Shown: piece by piece, positions 11,530 through 22,799 of the stretch
How positions within the stretch are numbered: the stretch's first letter is position 1
How the letters are laid out: every line of letters starts with the position of its first letter
From: Rhipicephalus microplus
Taxonomy: Eukaryota; Arthropoda; Arachnida; Ixodida; Ixodidae
Direction: 5' to 3'
Length of the DNA: 64,000 bases
NCBI RefSeq assembly: GCF_043290135.1
Contig: NC_134709.1
Span: 105,728,145 to 105,792,144, forward strand
Made by a program: the position numbers and the translations under genes
The notes under the pieces: model-generated
The model's input: the letters and a program-made list of their open reading frames with translations, nothing else
Told to the model about the DNA's origin: nothing
The model's database searches: none

Positions 11530-11778
11530 GCTGATTGATTTGATTGGTTTGTGGGGTTTAAGGTCTGAAAACCACCATATGATTCTGAGAGATGCTGTAG
11601 TGGAGGGCTCCGGAAATCTCCACCACCTGGGGTTTTTTAACGTGCATCCAAATCCGAGCACATGGACCTACAACATTTCCGCGTCCATCTGAAATGCAAC
11701 CGCCACCACCAAGATTCAATCCCGCGACCTGCGGGTCAGCAGCCGAGTACCTTAGCCACTTGACCACCGCAGCGGCGC
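11530..11778 (-). mobile_element. Ruka-type tRNA-derived SINE with 11-bp TSD
   Basis: This is a full-length copy on the minus strand. Its tRNA-like head lies at the high-coordinate end (B-box region near 11727-11740) and its conserved body reads, in sense, GTTAAAGAACCCCAGGTGGT-like. The 3' end is the TCAATCA-type tail at 11530. Flanking direct repeats TTTGAAACAAT (11519-11529) and TTTGAAATAAT (11779-11789) match at 10 of 11 bases. A SINE of this kind is transcribed by RNA polymerase III and mobilised by a partner LINE. It lies just upstream of the candidate gene promoter. Confidence 0.88.
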
Positions 11779-11789
11779 TTTGAAATAAT

Positions 11790-14432
11790 ATTGAAACGAT
11801 GCTTTGCAGTTGCAGTACAAGCATGTTGTATTCGCTAGACACTCCAGTGCACTACAATAACCTGTGTGTTTAGGAATAAGACAGTTGGAAGAAATGGTGA
11901 GGCTTCGTAGTTAACTTTTGCAGGCAAAAACATTATGAGTACACCATGAAGTTACATGTACGTGCTGTTTAACTGACCAGATGAACTCACGCATTCAGTT
12001 CTGCAAAGCACGTATACGCAACTTTTTGCCTACAATGCCGACCCTTTTTTATTGTGAAACGAATAAAACAGAAAAAACGTCCTTATCGATAAAAAAAAAA
12101 GATTGTGAACCAGCTCTTTTAATTTCAATGCACTTGGTTTTATATTCGTTGTTGTACGCGCAATCTGAGAACACTGATATGCTTGATGACAGGACATGTG
12201 AATTTTAGCTTCTGAGAGATCAAAATTATTAAAAAAGTCCCGCAAGCTCATAACAACGTGTAGAACCCACCATTACATCGATACTGGTTTTAACGACACA
12301 TCAGTAATGATAATGAAATGGAACCACCAATGATTATATGCTCTCTTTGGCAAAAAAACCGCCTACAACAATGCTGCTGTGCCGCATTACCAGTTATATC
12401 AAACAAGCTTGGCTGCTGTGTGTTCTTGCCAAAAAAAGGGGGGGGGGGGGGTAATGCGTGTGGCGTCTAAACGTCGAAAAGAAAGAAGAAAACGAGAAAC
12501 GTTCCCGTCCCAACACCCCTCTATTTTAATGAGGGACTCCTAGTGGTAGTAGTGTCTAGAAATTTCACTCTCTGGCATTTAAAGAGATAATGAATAAAGG
12601 TTATAAAAAATTGAAGAAAACAAGGAAATTCTTTTAGGAAGGCGTTAAGTTTCCGCAAAACAAACTTCACATAATTTTGAGGAATTTGGTTGTATTTTTA
12701 GTAGATTGTCATCGCGCGGCGGCAGCACGTGACCCTTGCCGTCACATTCTCCGAGGCGCACGCAGGGTGCAGGTGTTCACACCCTTCTCTTCCCTTTTCC
12801 ACCTCCTCTTTCATGCTACTCTTTCCTAAACAAAAGCGCTGACGCTTTCGCTTTGAGCCGGGAACAATACTCGCTGCCAGTGCCGTTCGTATTGGGGTCA
12901 ATCCAGGCCAAACATACCAGCTATTTTGGCGACCACCTCAAGTCAATTCGAACAAATATCCTGCTGATTTACTGCATTGGAAGCAGTGATCACTAGAATA
13001 TTTCGGGAAAAAAATTGTGGCCATGTGAGTGCTTTCCGAATTTATCCAAAATAACTGGTGTTCGTGAAAAAAAATTATTTTTAAGGTGTCATTTCCTCTT
13101 TAAATACCAAATTAAGTTTATATGATAAGTAATGGTGACTTTACAAAGTGTCTTAGACTAACTATTATTAGTGCAATTATTTGCCGCATACACTTACAAG
13201 AACTCAGCCGAAAAGAGTTAAGTTTGCATTTTTTTATTGCATAACTTCTCTTTAATTGAATATCTGAAAAACAATAATTGCTGTATAGAAGGTATATTTT
13301 CCATAATAATTGCGTTTGCACCCCTCAAGTTGCAAAACTTTACGAGAAAAAATCACAAATTTCCCCAAATCATCAACTTTGTCCTCATTGAGGCCAATGT
13401 GCACCACGTGGTGGTCTAACTAAAGATAACATTTATATCGAACTGAAAAAAAGCAAGCAGTTCTTGTGATATCTCAAGTTTTATAACAACAATGTTTGTT
13501 TCATGGAAGAAAGTTTTGTTGAAGTTTCCAATTGACGGCTATCTTCCCATTTGGCTATATGGCAGCTTTCCTCTCGTTCCCCGAGGCCCCGGCATTCCTC
13601 AAGATAGAAAGGGCGTTGGTTCTCTGCCTGAATGTAAATCAATGACATGCCTCGCACGCGATTGATGTTACTGCATACGCCCTTCGTGCGACGGCGATGA
13701 GTCAATTTGCTTCCCCTTTGCTTCAGCCGCGTTCGTAGTAATCTTTCGCGATCATTTACCCGCGGCGGGAACACACGATTTCCTGGGGGCTGTTATCGAT
13801 TTAGACTTTATATGGTGCGTGACGGCGATGCCGATATGAGAAATACATCAAGAATAGTCATATCAAAGTAAAAATAGTTCAGAGAAACTATGAAAAAACG
13901 AATGTTAGTTACACGCACCCAGGCTCTCTGTCAACACATCGTGCCCCCCAAAAAATTGCCTGGTAGTGGCATTTCGGCTAGAAAATATCTAATCAGAGCA
14001 GCAAACTTCTAGAGTTTTCCACAAGGTCCACCGACGAAGGACATCGTCTCCGTACCTAAAATAACAGCACTACATCCGTTGGCATCCACGGCAATTTTCT
14101 CTTTCTTCTTACAAACTGAGAGCCACTCGTGAGGTCTACGTCGATCTTTGCCGTGCATCTGACGGACAATTTATGCAGTGCAATTGCACCTTTAATAAAG
14201 CAAGGATGGCAAATAGTTCTAAAAGCATGCTGTATACAGGCATTCATGTTAACGGCGTAGTCCGGGGGGGGGGGGGGGTCAAGAACTTTCACTTCGAAAT
14301 GTCTAAATTTTGCTTCTGTATAGGGCCACACACACATACAAGTGAACTAATGAACCTAAATCATATAGATTTGCCCTCCCAACCCCCCAACCTCATGAAA
14401 GTAATATTTCTGGCTAAGCCACTGATTCGTTA
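11790..14432. other. Anonymous interval with two G tracts
   Basis: No gene or mobile element is recognised. An A7-G14 tract lies at 12431-12451 and a G15 tract at 14264-14278. The segment 12700-12900 is less AT-rich but has no readable domain. A 97-codon minus-strand frame at 13481-13774 is unrecognised. Confidence 0.4.
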
Positions 14433-14443
14433 AATAAGATAAT

Positions 14444-14697
14444 TAATTGATATGTTTGGTTTAACGTGCCAAATCCACTATATTATTATGGGAGACGCCG
14501 TAGTGGAAGGCTCCGAAAATTTCAACCACCTGGGGTTCTTCAACGTGCACCCTAATCTGAGCAAATGGGCTAACAACATTTCCGTCTTCATCGGCAATGC
14601 AGCCGCCGCAACCGGGATTCGATCCCGCGACCTGCAGGTCAGCATCCGAGTACCTTAGCCACTAAACCACCGTGGTGAGGCAAAAGAAAGGAAGTTT
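14444..14697 (-). mobile_element. Ruka-type SINE with exact 11-bp TSD
   Basis: The copy is in minus orientation, with the conserved body at about 14455-14600 and the tRNA-like head at 14600-14680 (B-box GGATTCGATCC, 14616-14626, on the plus strand). The direct repeat AATAAGATAAT is present exactly at 14433-14443 and 14698-14708. The copy has diverged more than the one at 29520. It is not adjacent to a recognisable gene. Confidence 0.88.
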
Positions 14698-14747
14698 AAT
14701 AAGATAATGAAATTATATAATCGTAGGCCCAAGTCCCAGAGCCAACC

Positions 14748-15242
14748 ATGTGTCAAGTTTATCAAAGCTTAATAACTGCACCAAATACATGTATGTTCTT
14801 TAACGCAAGAAACAATAATGAATGTGTGGATGAAGGAAAGAGCAGAAAAATGTGGCTTTGGTGTTGTCCTGTTACGTTTTATACTAATATTTTTGCCTCT
14901 TTTGTTCAGGGGCTGGGCTACCGACAAAAGAACACAGATGAAAGCTCTTTTAAAAGGTTCCGTATTAGTGATCCACGACTGAGTTTGCCCGAGTGCATAC
15001 AAATGAAGAAATCTGCAGTGAATACGTCCGTTTCGACTGCATTAGAGACGATATGGTGTCTACTCCGCGGATCCAATTTAAGATGTCCTATAACATCGAG
15101 CATTATCTCAGCAAAGCTTACGCTGCGTATCTTGATTTATGAACGCTTTGCAGTAACAATCTTGTGTTTCTACGTTGCTGTTCAGCTTCCACATCTATTA
15201 AAGATACAATTACTATATCTTATGTCAGCGTTGTTCAAATAA
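14748..15242 (+). other. Unrecognised 164-codon open frame
   Basis: This is the longest open frame in the neighbourhood. It has an ATG start and a C-terminal third rich in hydrophobic residues (LRILIYERFAVTILCFYVAV). I recognise no family or catalytic motif, and the base composition matches the non-coding surroundings. It could be a chance frame. It begins 40 bp past the TSD of the SINE. Confidence 0.12.
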
Positions 15243-16119
15243 CAATGCCTCATTATCATCCTGTCTGTTCTTTATTGATAAAACATGGTCACAAAAAGCA
15301 CATCTGCAATTCTACAGGAAAGCAGTTCTAAAAAAGCCAGACTTGTTTTATAAATAGCAGCACCACCACTCCTTTTGCACCAAAGTTAGCTGGCGCCGTT
15401 CGAACGTGCAGACATACTAATGCTACAGTAATTGCAATTATTTACAGGGTTCTGACCCGAAGTAGCTGCGATGGCTAGAATACCTATGAACAATTTCCAG
15501 CGTGTTCTTGCTGTGGTGTTTATTAAATCAGCAGAATAAACTACTCTGCTCCTTGGAGAAACGTTCTCGAAGGTTGAGAGAACCTACATGGTCGTTTGTA
15601 TGACAGCTAGCAGCATAAGTTAGGAGCGGCTTCAATTTCACGATTTCCACAATAACCAAAAATGTCCTACAGATTATGTACTGACGAGGCTTTGTAATGC
15701 AGCACCGACACGATGATCCTTTTAAGGAGGTATTCCCAAGAGTCATAATCTGCACATGAAAGCCAAAACCTAAGTACAAAGATCATTCATACATTGACGA
15801 ATGTGCTTCTACGCATCCATAATAAGAAGTCTGGAAAAAAGATTTAAAGGCGTGGCCGCAGCATGGACTTCGAGACATAACTTGTAAAGATTTAAAGAAT
15901 CTACTCGGATCTATCATATCAGTCACACGAATTAGCGCTCGGTGAACACAATGCAGGTAATAGTATCAAGTGCATACTTAAGCATCCTCGCAAGTTTAAT
16001 TTTTGCATGGAGCATAACTGATGTCAAAAAACGCTGCTAAAAACACCCGTGCACGCACAATATGTAGTAAATGTCAGCCCTGTGTCTACACATGTGACTG
16101 CAAATGTCGCTTAGAGACA
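15243..16119. other. Anonymous AT-rich DNA
   Basis: I see no gene, RNA gene or element boundary in this interval. Confidence 0.45.
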
Positions 16120-16800
16120 ATTGTTTTACATCTCCAGAAAGAGAACAAAAAGTTTACTTGATGTTCTGCACGTAAAAATCAGCGAATGGTATTCTAAAGG
16201 CACTGCGTTAGGATTCCTCACTGCGTGCCGCAGAGGTGAACGAGCACGTTGACGCACATGAGAAATAATCGCTATCTGGCAGAGATCTTCAAAAATGAAG
16301 AATGTCCTCCAATATATCAACCGCGTGGCATGTGTGCCCTTCTTAGAGGCAATAAGGAGAAGAACTCAAAGCGACGGCTAGGTGCCATTACCATGTCATC
16401 TTAGCAAAGCGTTGGAAACACTTGCCTTTTTGCAGATAGTCTTGCATTGTCATTGCGGCGTCATAAATGCTACGGTCTTTAGAATTACTTATGTATGCTT
16501 TCTATGAAATAAAGGGAAACACCAAAGAACATTGAAGTGTTGTTAATAAGCCTCAGGTATGCTCAATAATTGCTTTTGATTGACAATTGCACAAGTCCGG
16601 ACGCTGAAACTCTAGCTATGCTGGTGGGCGCCGCGGGTAGGGTTGGATTTTGGGCGTTTCGTTTATTTTTGCGAAGGATAAGCAGAAAAACGGAGAAGCA
16701 GACAGACAGACCAAAACTTTTCAGCCGAAGTAGCCCAAGAAAGACTGTCGTCTTTAAAATTACTCACTCCCCCGCGTTACTCATTCTTTTGCTGAGTAAG
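16120..16800 (-). repeat. Unclassified interspersed repeat, copy A
   Basis: This segment is related in reverse complement to 60655-61290. Two blocks match in the same relative order. One is CAGACAGACAGA followed by a CAAAACTTTT-like word and GACTGTCGTCTTTAAAA near 16700-16765. The other is an AGAATACCATTC / GTGCAGAACAT(C)AA region near 16150-16200 (in reverse complement), with an ACGCTTTGCTAAGA block near 16398-16411. The family is at least 640 bp long. I see no coding capacity in either copy, so it may be a non-autonomous element or a fragment of a longer one. Confidence 0.6.
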
Positions 16801-17094
16801 TAATCAGAAGAATCTCAGCAACGCGAAAATAAACAAAGCAACAAACCATTTTTGTGCTTCATCTCAACACTCGCGTAGTTCATTAGTCCCCCTGGCGGAA
16901 GTTGGGTGTGAAGCAACACAGACGTGGACACTGCGGTAAATGAAAACCGCAATTAGCCGTAACATACGAAACAACAAAATGAATAAAGCACGTAGAAACG
17001 TCCTGCACCAGACAAAACGCCATCAGCTGTTCGTTCGGCTGCCTAGGTGCGACTGTTAACAGACTTGAAGGGGTTTCGCTTACCCTACCAACTG

Positions 17095-17275
17095 AAGACT
17101 TATGGAAACCACGCTACCACTCTAAATCTATGTATTTACTATATTTTCAAGTTATAAAACGGGATAAATAGAAAAGGAGTTTATTTATTGATTACAGATT
17201 GGCATTTCTTAAGCACAATTAGCAATTCTCTCGTTATCAGGCGCCTTTCTGAGTCCACACGTGTCACTCCAGAGA
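17095..17275 (+). repeat. Interspersed repeat fragment, copy 2
   Basis: Related to 1-190: GGAAACCACGCTACCA near 17104, then TAAATCTATGTATTTACTATA, then ATTCTCTCGTTATCAGGCGC near 17224-17243. It ends close to the 3' end of the I-clade LINE at 17301. The 295 bp before it (16800-17094) show nothing I recognise. Confidence 0.5.
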
Positions 17276-17403
17276 CTCTTTAGAAAAATAAGTCTGGTAT
17301 CAGTCATTCATTCGCAAAACTTTATTTGTGTCCTGAAGCCCGGTGTTTTCCGACCGAGGCGGGCCGCGTCCACGTCGGTACCGTCAGGCCAAACCTTGTG
17401 GCT

Positions 17404-18429
17404 TCATCGTGGATCTTCTGGACTGCCCGTAGTTGGTCTTGATATGACGCGCTTTGCACCATCGTCTGCCAGTAAAGCCATTGTTCTTCGGCGCTCAGCG
17501 AGAGTCGCGGGACTGCCCGTCAGCATGTGTCTGATCCCAATGATGCCGTCAAACGCGTCACACTTGTCTTGAACTTCACTGTCAGGGAGAATTTCATGTA
17601 GAAAGTACGACGTTGGGTAAGATCCAGTTTGCAGTAAACGTAGCGTGACAGCCTGAGCCCAGTTCAATTTTGCGTGTGGCAGTGAGAATAGCCTACGCCC
17701 CAAGTAATTATATTTTGTGATGTCGTTGTAAGTGATTAAGTTATCTGTACAGTTCCCAGAATGGTAGTGGGCGTCGGATCGGGTCTGACCGGCACGGCAA
17801 GTGAGTCCTCGTGCCAGGTTAATCGTCACCTCATTGAGGTTGACCCGAGTTTCGTCCACTTGTCCCATATGTCCCATATGAGCATATATAAACCATCGAA
17901 TTTAGGTATGTATGGGAATTACTTTGTTCAAAAGTTTCACTACAGTTCCAGTGACATAGCCCTTGTCGAAGCTCGTAATTGCTGCTTTGGAATTGCTATA
18001 GACGTAGAATCATTTTCTGTTCCTGATAGCTAAAGCAATCGCGGCTTGTTCCACAACCGTGGAATCCTTAGTAGGTATAGTCCGGGCGTCCCGTACCTCT
18101 CCCTCGCTGCCGACCGCCACCGCCATATAGGCCTCTTGACCTTTCACCCAGGCTGCGTCCACGACGGCCGCCTGTTGTCCTATTTGTTCGATTTCTTTAA
18201 GAAAACTTTCGCTCTTGCTTTTCGCCTGCTCACATTGTGTTCCGGATGCATGTTTTTTCGGCAGGGGAGTGATTCTGATCACGTCTCTAAGTTTCACGCT
18301 CAGTTCAACCTCGACCTCCTTCGTGTTCTTCGATCTATTAGCGACAGATCCGATTACCCTGAGTATCAGCCTACCCGCACGTGTGCTCGTTAGTCTTCCC
18401 TGCTGAGCCGTCTGTTGCGCTTCAGCCAT
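17404..18429 (-). pseudogene. RNase H and C-terminal region of I-clade LINE copy 3
   Basis: The N-terminal half (18010-18429) has the first Asp in AAVVDAAWVKG and the Glu in TVVEQAAIALAI. Just after it, a TGA/shift region reads YSNSKAAI, so the second catalytic Asp is replaced by Asn. The last part (17404-17877) has HMGQVDETRVNLNEV. A 9-bp direct duplication at 17861-17878 doubles the His-Met-Gly step. The C-terminal region ends without the CPxCG knuckle seen in copy 1, apart from the DSEVQDKCDAFDGI segment. The domain is inactive by sequence. Confidence 0.75.
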
Positions 18430-19184
18430 TTATTGCATAGTATTGTGCACGCCTAAGCTCATGCGTTTCTCGTTTGACGCACAGTTAGGTATACCTAGGG
18501 CAGCCTTTACTAACTTTCTGATACTAGTGTTGAGCTTGTTCAGCTCGGCCTGTGAACATTGGAGGAGACCTGCCACGTAGGTGAAGCGACAGAGAGCAAA
18601 GGTGTGCAGTAGCCCTTGAGCGCTATGCTCATCAAGGCAACTGTGTCAGTTTATTGATTCTCTTTAGAAGCCTGAGTACTTGGTCACTTTTTTGGGAATA
18701 TACTGAATGGCAGTGAGGTTGCTACCTCCTGCTTCTATGTAGAAGCCTAGAACTTCAATTGTTTTACCTGCTTGATCGCGTATCCGTACGGACAACGCAA
18801 GATTATCTTGGGTTCCTCACCTGGGAAATAGCCCTTGGGTCTTTGACCCCTGCCTTGATTTTAATAACCAAAAGTTCTGACTTCACCACCGAACAATTTA
18901 GCCCCGTTTCGCCGAGAGTGCTTTTCACAATGTCTACACTCTCCAGAACTCTAGTCTCCGCTTGGCCTATGTTTCTGTTGGCGCTCCATATGGTTATATC
19001 GTCGGCATATATTGCGAAGTGTATACCTTCTATCGGCTCCAAATTCTTCGAAACTCTGGTCATTGCTAAATTATATATCATGGGTGAGAGCACAGTTCCT
19101 TGTGGGGTGCCTCTGTTGCCCAGTGCCCCCAACTTAGATTTTAGTACTCCTAGTGTCAGGCTCGCTTGTCTACCATTTAGAAAC
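18430..19184 (-). pseudogene. Reverse transcriptase of I-clade LINE copy 3
   Basis: The frame at 18803-19132 has GTPQGTVLSP, the catalytic box FAIYADDITIWS (intact here, unlike copy 1) and the NCSVVKSELL segment typical of the RT palm and connection. Upstream coding (FLNGRQASLTLGVLKSKLG) runs to the SINE TSD at 19172-19184 and resumes on the far side at 19337-19362 (SRIVKSFLNG). Downstream of 18803 the thumb is only partly readable, with stops. No function is expected. Confidence 0.8.
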
Positions 19185-19336
19185 TTCCGACAGAGGCGGA
19201 AATGTAGGCCCGTCTACTCAGATTTGGGTGCACGTTAAAGAACCCCAGGTGGTCGAAATTTCCGGAGCCCTCCACTACGGCATCTCTCAAAATCATATGG
19301 TGGTTTTGGGACGTTAAATCCCACATATCAATCAAA
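19185..19336 (+). mobile_element. 5'-truncated Ruka-type SINE inside the LINE
   Basis: Only the body and tail are present, from CCGACAGAGGCGGAAATG to the CACATATCAATCAAA end. The tRNA-like head is missing. Flanking direct repeats ACCATTTAGAAAC (19172-19184) and ACCATTAAGAAAC (19337-19349) match at 12 of 13 bases, and the LINE frame continues across the site when one copy is ignored. The SINE is therefore younger than the LINE. Confidence 0.88.
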
Positions 19337-19362
19337 ACCATTAAGAAACGACTTGACTATGC

Positions 19363-19764
19363 GTGAACAACTTTTCATAGGTCCTGGACTATGATGAAAC
19401 AGTTGCAGCCCCACAATATGTGGCGCTGGAGGATGCACTGTGCCCGCAGCGCAACTGGGCGGACTTCGACGTCTTGCCGGCCGTATATACTGTCCTTTGA
19501 ACAAAGTAGTACGCCTAAGTACTTATAGGCAGTGTCTGTGGCGATGCTCTCACCTCCTAGCTGGAGGTCTGCCGCCTCAGCCGTGTTCCCGCGAACGATA
19601 CAGTTTTGGTTTTCTTGGCGTTAAAGCGCAGTCCCAGATGAGTCATCACTGCGGCACAGATGTCCAGGAGAGCCTGCAGATTCACTTTGGTTTCCGCCAT
19701 TAGGATCATATCATCCGCAAACGTCAACCACGCAGTTGTCGATTTTCGTCAATTTCGCTAACGA
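19363..19764 (-). pseudogene. CR1-type LINE, 3' piece of the reverse transcriptase
   Basis: The minus-strand translation shows LTFADDMILMAE (catalytic FADD), LGLRFNAKKTKTVSF and TAYKYLGVLL, then RHILWGCNCFIIVQDL. These blocks follow, in family order, the RT blocks found at 24032-24330. I infer that this is the downstream part of the same CR1 copy, separated from it by the LINE at 19765-23835. A stop codon lies in the ILWGCN...K region, and the piece ends where the I-clade LINE begins. Confidence 0.7.
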
Positions 19765-19874
19765 TATACTTTTATTTATTTTATTTAATACATACTGCGG
19801 ACCACACTTCGGTCCAAGCAGGAGGGCATAGTGTAATGCATAGAGAAATACAATACACGCAAAAAAGTACACAG

Positions 19875-20719
19875 TTACTCAGTATCGCAAGTACTACATT
19901 CGATTGTCTGGTTCCAGTATAAAATGGTGCGTGGAAAAAATGAAAATTTGAACGTGTCCATTCTCGCGAAGTACGGAGTTAGTGCATTTGGTTGTTGATG
20001 TCTTCTCGGTCTTGTGTTTAATGGAGAAAGAAAAGGGGCTGGATCAAGGGAAAGTTTGCGATTATATAAAAGAGACAAAAAATCAAGGCGGGACTTCTTT
20101 CTACGATCCAGAAGGGAAGGAATATTATTAGCTAGCATTAGGTCTGTGGGGGAGTCCGTTCGCAAAAACTTAGAATAAACAAACCGAATGGCCTTCCGCT
20201 GTATCCTTTCAAGTTTTTTAACGTTTTGTTTAGTATGGGGGTCCCACACGATATTCGCTACTCCAGCTTAGGCCTAACGAAAGTTAAATAACTAAGAAGA
20301 ATTACGTTTGGAGGGGAATTTCTGATCTTATATCTTAGGAAGCATAATTTCCGAAAGGCAGACGAGCAAATATTATCTATGTGCATGTTCCATGATAAGT
20401 TGTTTGTTAGCGTAATGCCGAGGTACTTATAACTATCAACCTGTGTGAGAGAAGACGATCCTAATTTATACACCTGTTCACTAGGGTTTTTCTTTCTCGT
20501 TACACAGAGATATACACTTTATTCCAAATTTATTTCCATTCCCCATTCTACACACCACTCTCGCACGTTTCCAATATTTTTCTCGAGTTTGTTCTGATCA
20601 TTAGTACATGTGACTTCCCGAAACTGAACACAGTCGTCAGCGAACAATCGAATTTGAACAGTAGGGTCAACAGCAGTTACTAAATCGTTAATATACAAGA
20701 AAAAAAGCAATGGGCCCAA
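19875..20719 (-). pseudogene. C-terminal RT of the CR1/L2-type LINE
   Basis: Three frames continue the RT. 20519-20719 has GPLLFFLYINDLV and the catalytic box RLFADDCVQF. 20258-20473 has SYKYLGITLTNNLSWNMHI. 19875-20249 has the end, with WDPHTKQNVKKLERIQRKA and CNTCDTE-like residues before the stop. The GVPQGSVLG-type block expected before GPLLF is missing between 20720 and 20780. The order matches CR1/L2-type RTs, which lack an RNase H. Confidence 0.85.
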
Positions 20720-20834
20720 AACACTACCGACATTCTTCTTCGTTAATTTTTACAAGCTGTTGGCGGTTGGATAGGTAGGCTGCAATCCAGGAAACAAAAA
20801 TATCCGGAATGTGAACGTTTTTTAAGTTTTGCTA

Positions 20835-22695
20835 TTATTTGTCATGTGGTACCTTGTCGAAAGCTTTTTTGAAATCTAAAAATATGGCATCAATTTGGCC
20901 GCTATTGTTAAAACACGGTGCTATCGAATGAATTATTGTCACCGATTGGGTTGTTGTGGAATATCCTTTTCTAAAGCCATGTTGAAAATTTGTTAGTACG
21001 GCATTTTCGTCTAGAAATTCAAAAATCTGTTTGGAAATAATATGTTCAATGATCTTGCAGCATTGAGACGTTAAAGATATCGGACGGTAATTTTGAAAGC
21101 TGGACCGGTCACCTTTTTTAAAAACGGGAACAATCAGAGCCATCCTCCAGTCACTCGGCAGCTTCCCAGTGGACAAAGAAGTACGAAATATTACTACAAG
21201 AAACTTAGCAAGTATTTCGGCATATCTGCGTAAAAAAGCGTTCGGAATCTGGTCTGCACCACATGAAGACTTGGTTTTCAAATTTAACAGCATAGATAGT
21301 ATACCAGAGTAAGATACAAAGTCAGCGTCATAAATGCCAGGATCTGATATTAACAGTGGATACGTTTGCGCAGGAGAAAACACACTGTGAAAATAATGAT
21401 TAAAATATTTAGCAATGATTCCAGGGTCAGAAACTAAGTCATCATCGATTTTCATTTCCCTTACAGGCTGCTTTTTATCAGTAATGTAATGCCAAAACTT
21501 ATCAGGATCATTTTTTATGAAGTTTGGTAGGAGGGTTTGAAAGTAGTGGTCTTTAGAGCAGCGCACTGTGTTTTGCAAAGAATTTTTAATCTCACTGATA
21601 ACGTCAGACTGTGCCTTCTTCTTCTTTAATCTTTTAAGTTTGCGTTTCAAGTGAATAATTTTGCGTGTTATCCAGGGTGTACACTTGTGAATTTTTTTGC
21701 GCTTGCTCGGTATAAAGTTATCAAGGCAGTAATGGCACATGTCTTTGAACCGGTCCCATAGGTTGCAAACGTCATCACCATCAAAATTAGCAAGACATAT
21801 TTCTAGATGGTCAAGTACAGATTTGTCATTAGCTCGTGAGCAATCTTTGAAGCGCCGTGTCGTCGACCTATCTTGGGAGCTTAACTTGAGAAGGGGTAAA
21901 GTAACGCATACTAAGTGGTGGTCAGATATCCCTGGTTCTATTGCAACAGAGTATCGGTCAAAATTACGGGGAATAAATACAAGATCCAGAAGGGAACTAC
22001 AAGGGTTCTGTACCCGAGTGGGTTCGTTTACAACTTGTATTAGGTTATGTGTAAGCATGATATCAAACACTATGTTTGTGTGTTTCGAAAATTCTGAACC
22101 AGCCATTAACCGTTTCCAGTCAATCCCTGGAAGGTTAAAGTCCCCAATCAGAAAAACTTTGCTGTTCACATATTTTGACATGTGCTTTCGAAGTCTAGTT
22201 AGATATTCCGATGGGGAATCAGGAGGCCTGTAAAGCGCGTAAATAATGAAAGAGTACCCCCAGCGCAAAACCTTCATGCACAGGCATTCAAGTTCGTCGA
22301 TATCAGGCAACAAAATGACCCGTATGTTGTTCTTCAAAAGAACAGCCACGCCCCCGCCTCTGGAAGCCCTGTCTTTACGTAAGATCTGATAGGATGCGGG
22401 AAAGACGCTGTCATCTGATATGTCGCTTCACTACGACAATGTACGGGTCATTTTGAAGCAAGATAATTTCAAGCTGGTCAGTTTTATTTATTAGACTACG
22501 AGCATTCAGGTTCAGCAGGCGCAGTTGCTTTTCTTTGGTTGAGTTTGCATTACTGTTAGGGGTGTTCCTGGTTTTTTGGTTGATTGGCCTTTTGGAAGTA
22601 TTTTTGATCATGATGCGTTGTTGAATGCCTGAGCCTGTTGCCTCCTCTGTGGACGATTTGGCTTTCGTTCGTTGTTTTTTCGTAGGAGTAGGCAT
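20835..22695 (-). pseudogene. ORF2 endonuclease and N-terminal RT of the CR1/L2-type LINE
   Basis: The start (22411-22695) carries LLNLNARSLINK, the usual opening of the AP-like endonuclease. About ten bases are missing near 22420, where the ETW active-site segment should be. The next frame (20835-22413) has IGDFNLPGIDW, SSLLDLVFI and GISDHHLVC (endonuclease motifs), then SDWRMALIVPVFKKGD, NYRPISLTS, HGFRKGYST and FLDFKKAFDKVPHDK (RT). The frame stops right after the KAFDKVPHDK palm motif A. The loss of the ETW region and the stop make it inactive. Confidence 0.85.
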
Positions 22696-22799
22696 TTATC
22701 TTTTTCGGTATCCCAAGTGTAAACGTTCCTATTGATGAATAGTTTGTCAAAAACCTGCGACACTTTTTCTTTTTTGTCGCGGTTTGGTTTCGAACTTGC

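Larger units (their letters stand above)
17301..19362 (-). mobile_element. 5'-truncated I-clade LINE, copy 3, containing a SINE
   Basis: Read on the minus strand, the element runs from within the RT to RNase H, then to a 3' UTR ending in AATAAAGTTTTGCGAATGAATGA near 17301-17325. The 3' tail is therefore a GAAT-type repeat, unlike copies 1 and 2. The 5' end lies near 19362, where CR1-type coding sequence begins, so this LINE appears to have landed inside the CR1 copy. The SINE at 19185-19336 interrupts the RT. The copy is dead (stops and frame changes). Confidence 0.8.

Noticed and set aside
21739..22233. 164-codon plus-strand frame
   Set aside because: It is antisense to the well-supported LINE endonuclease and has no motif of its own.
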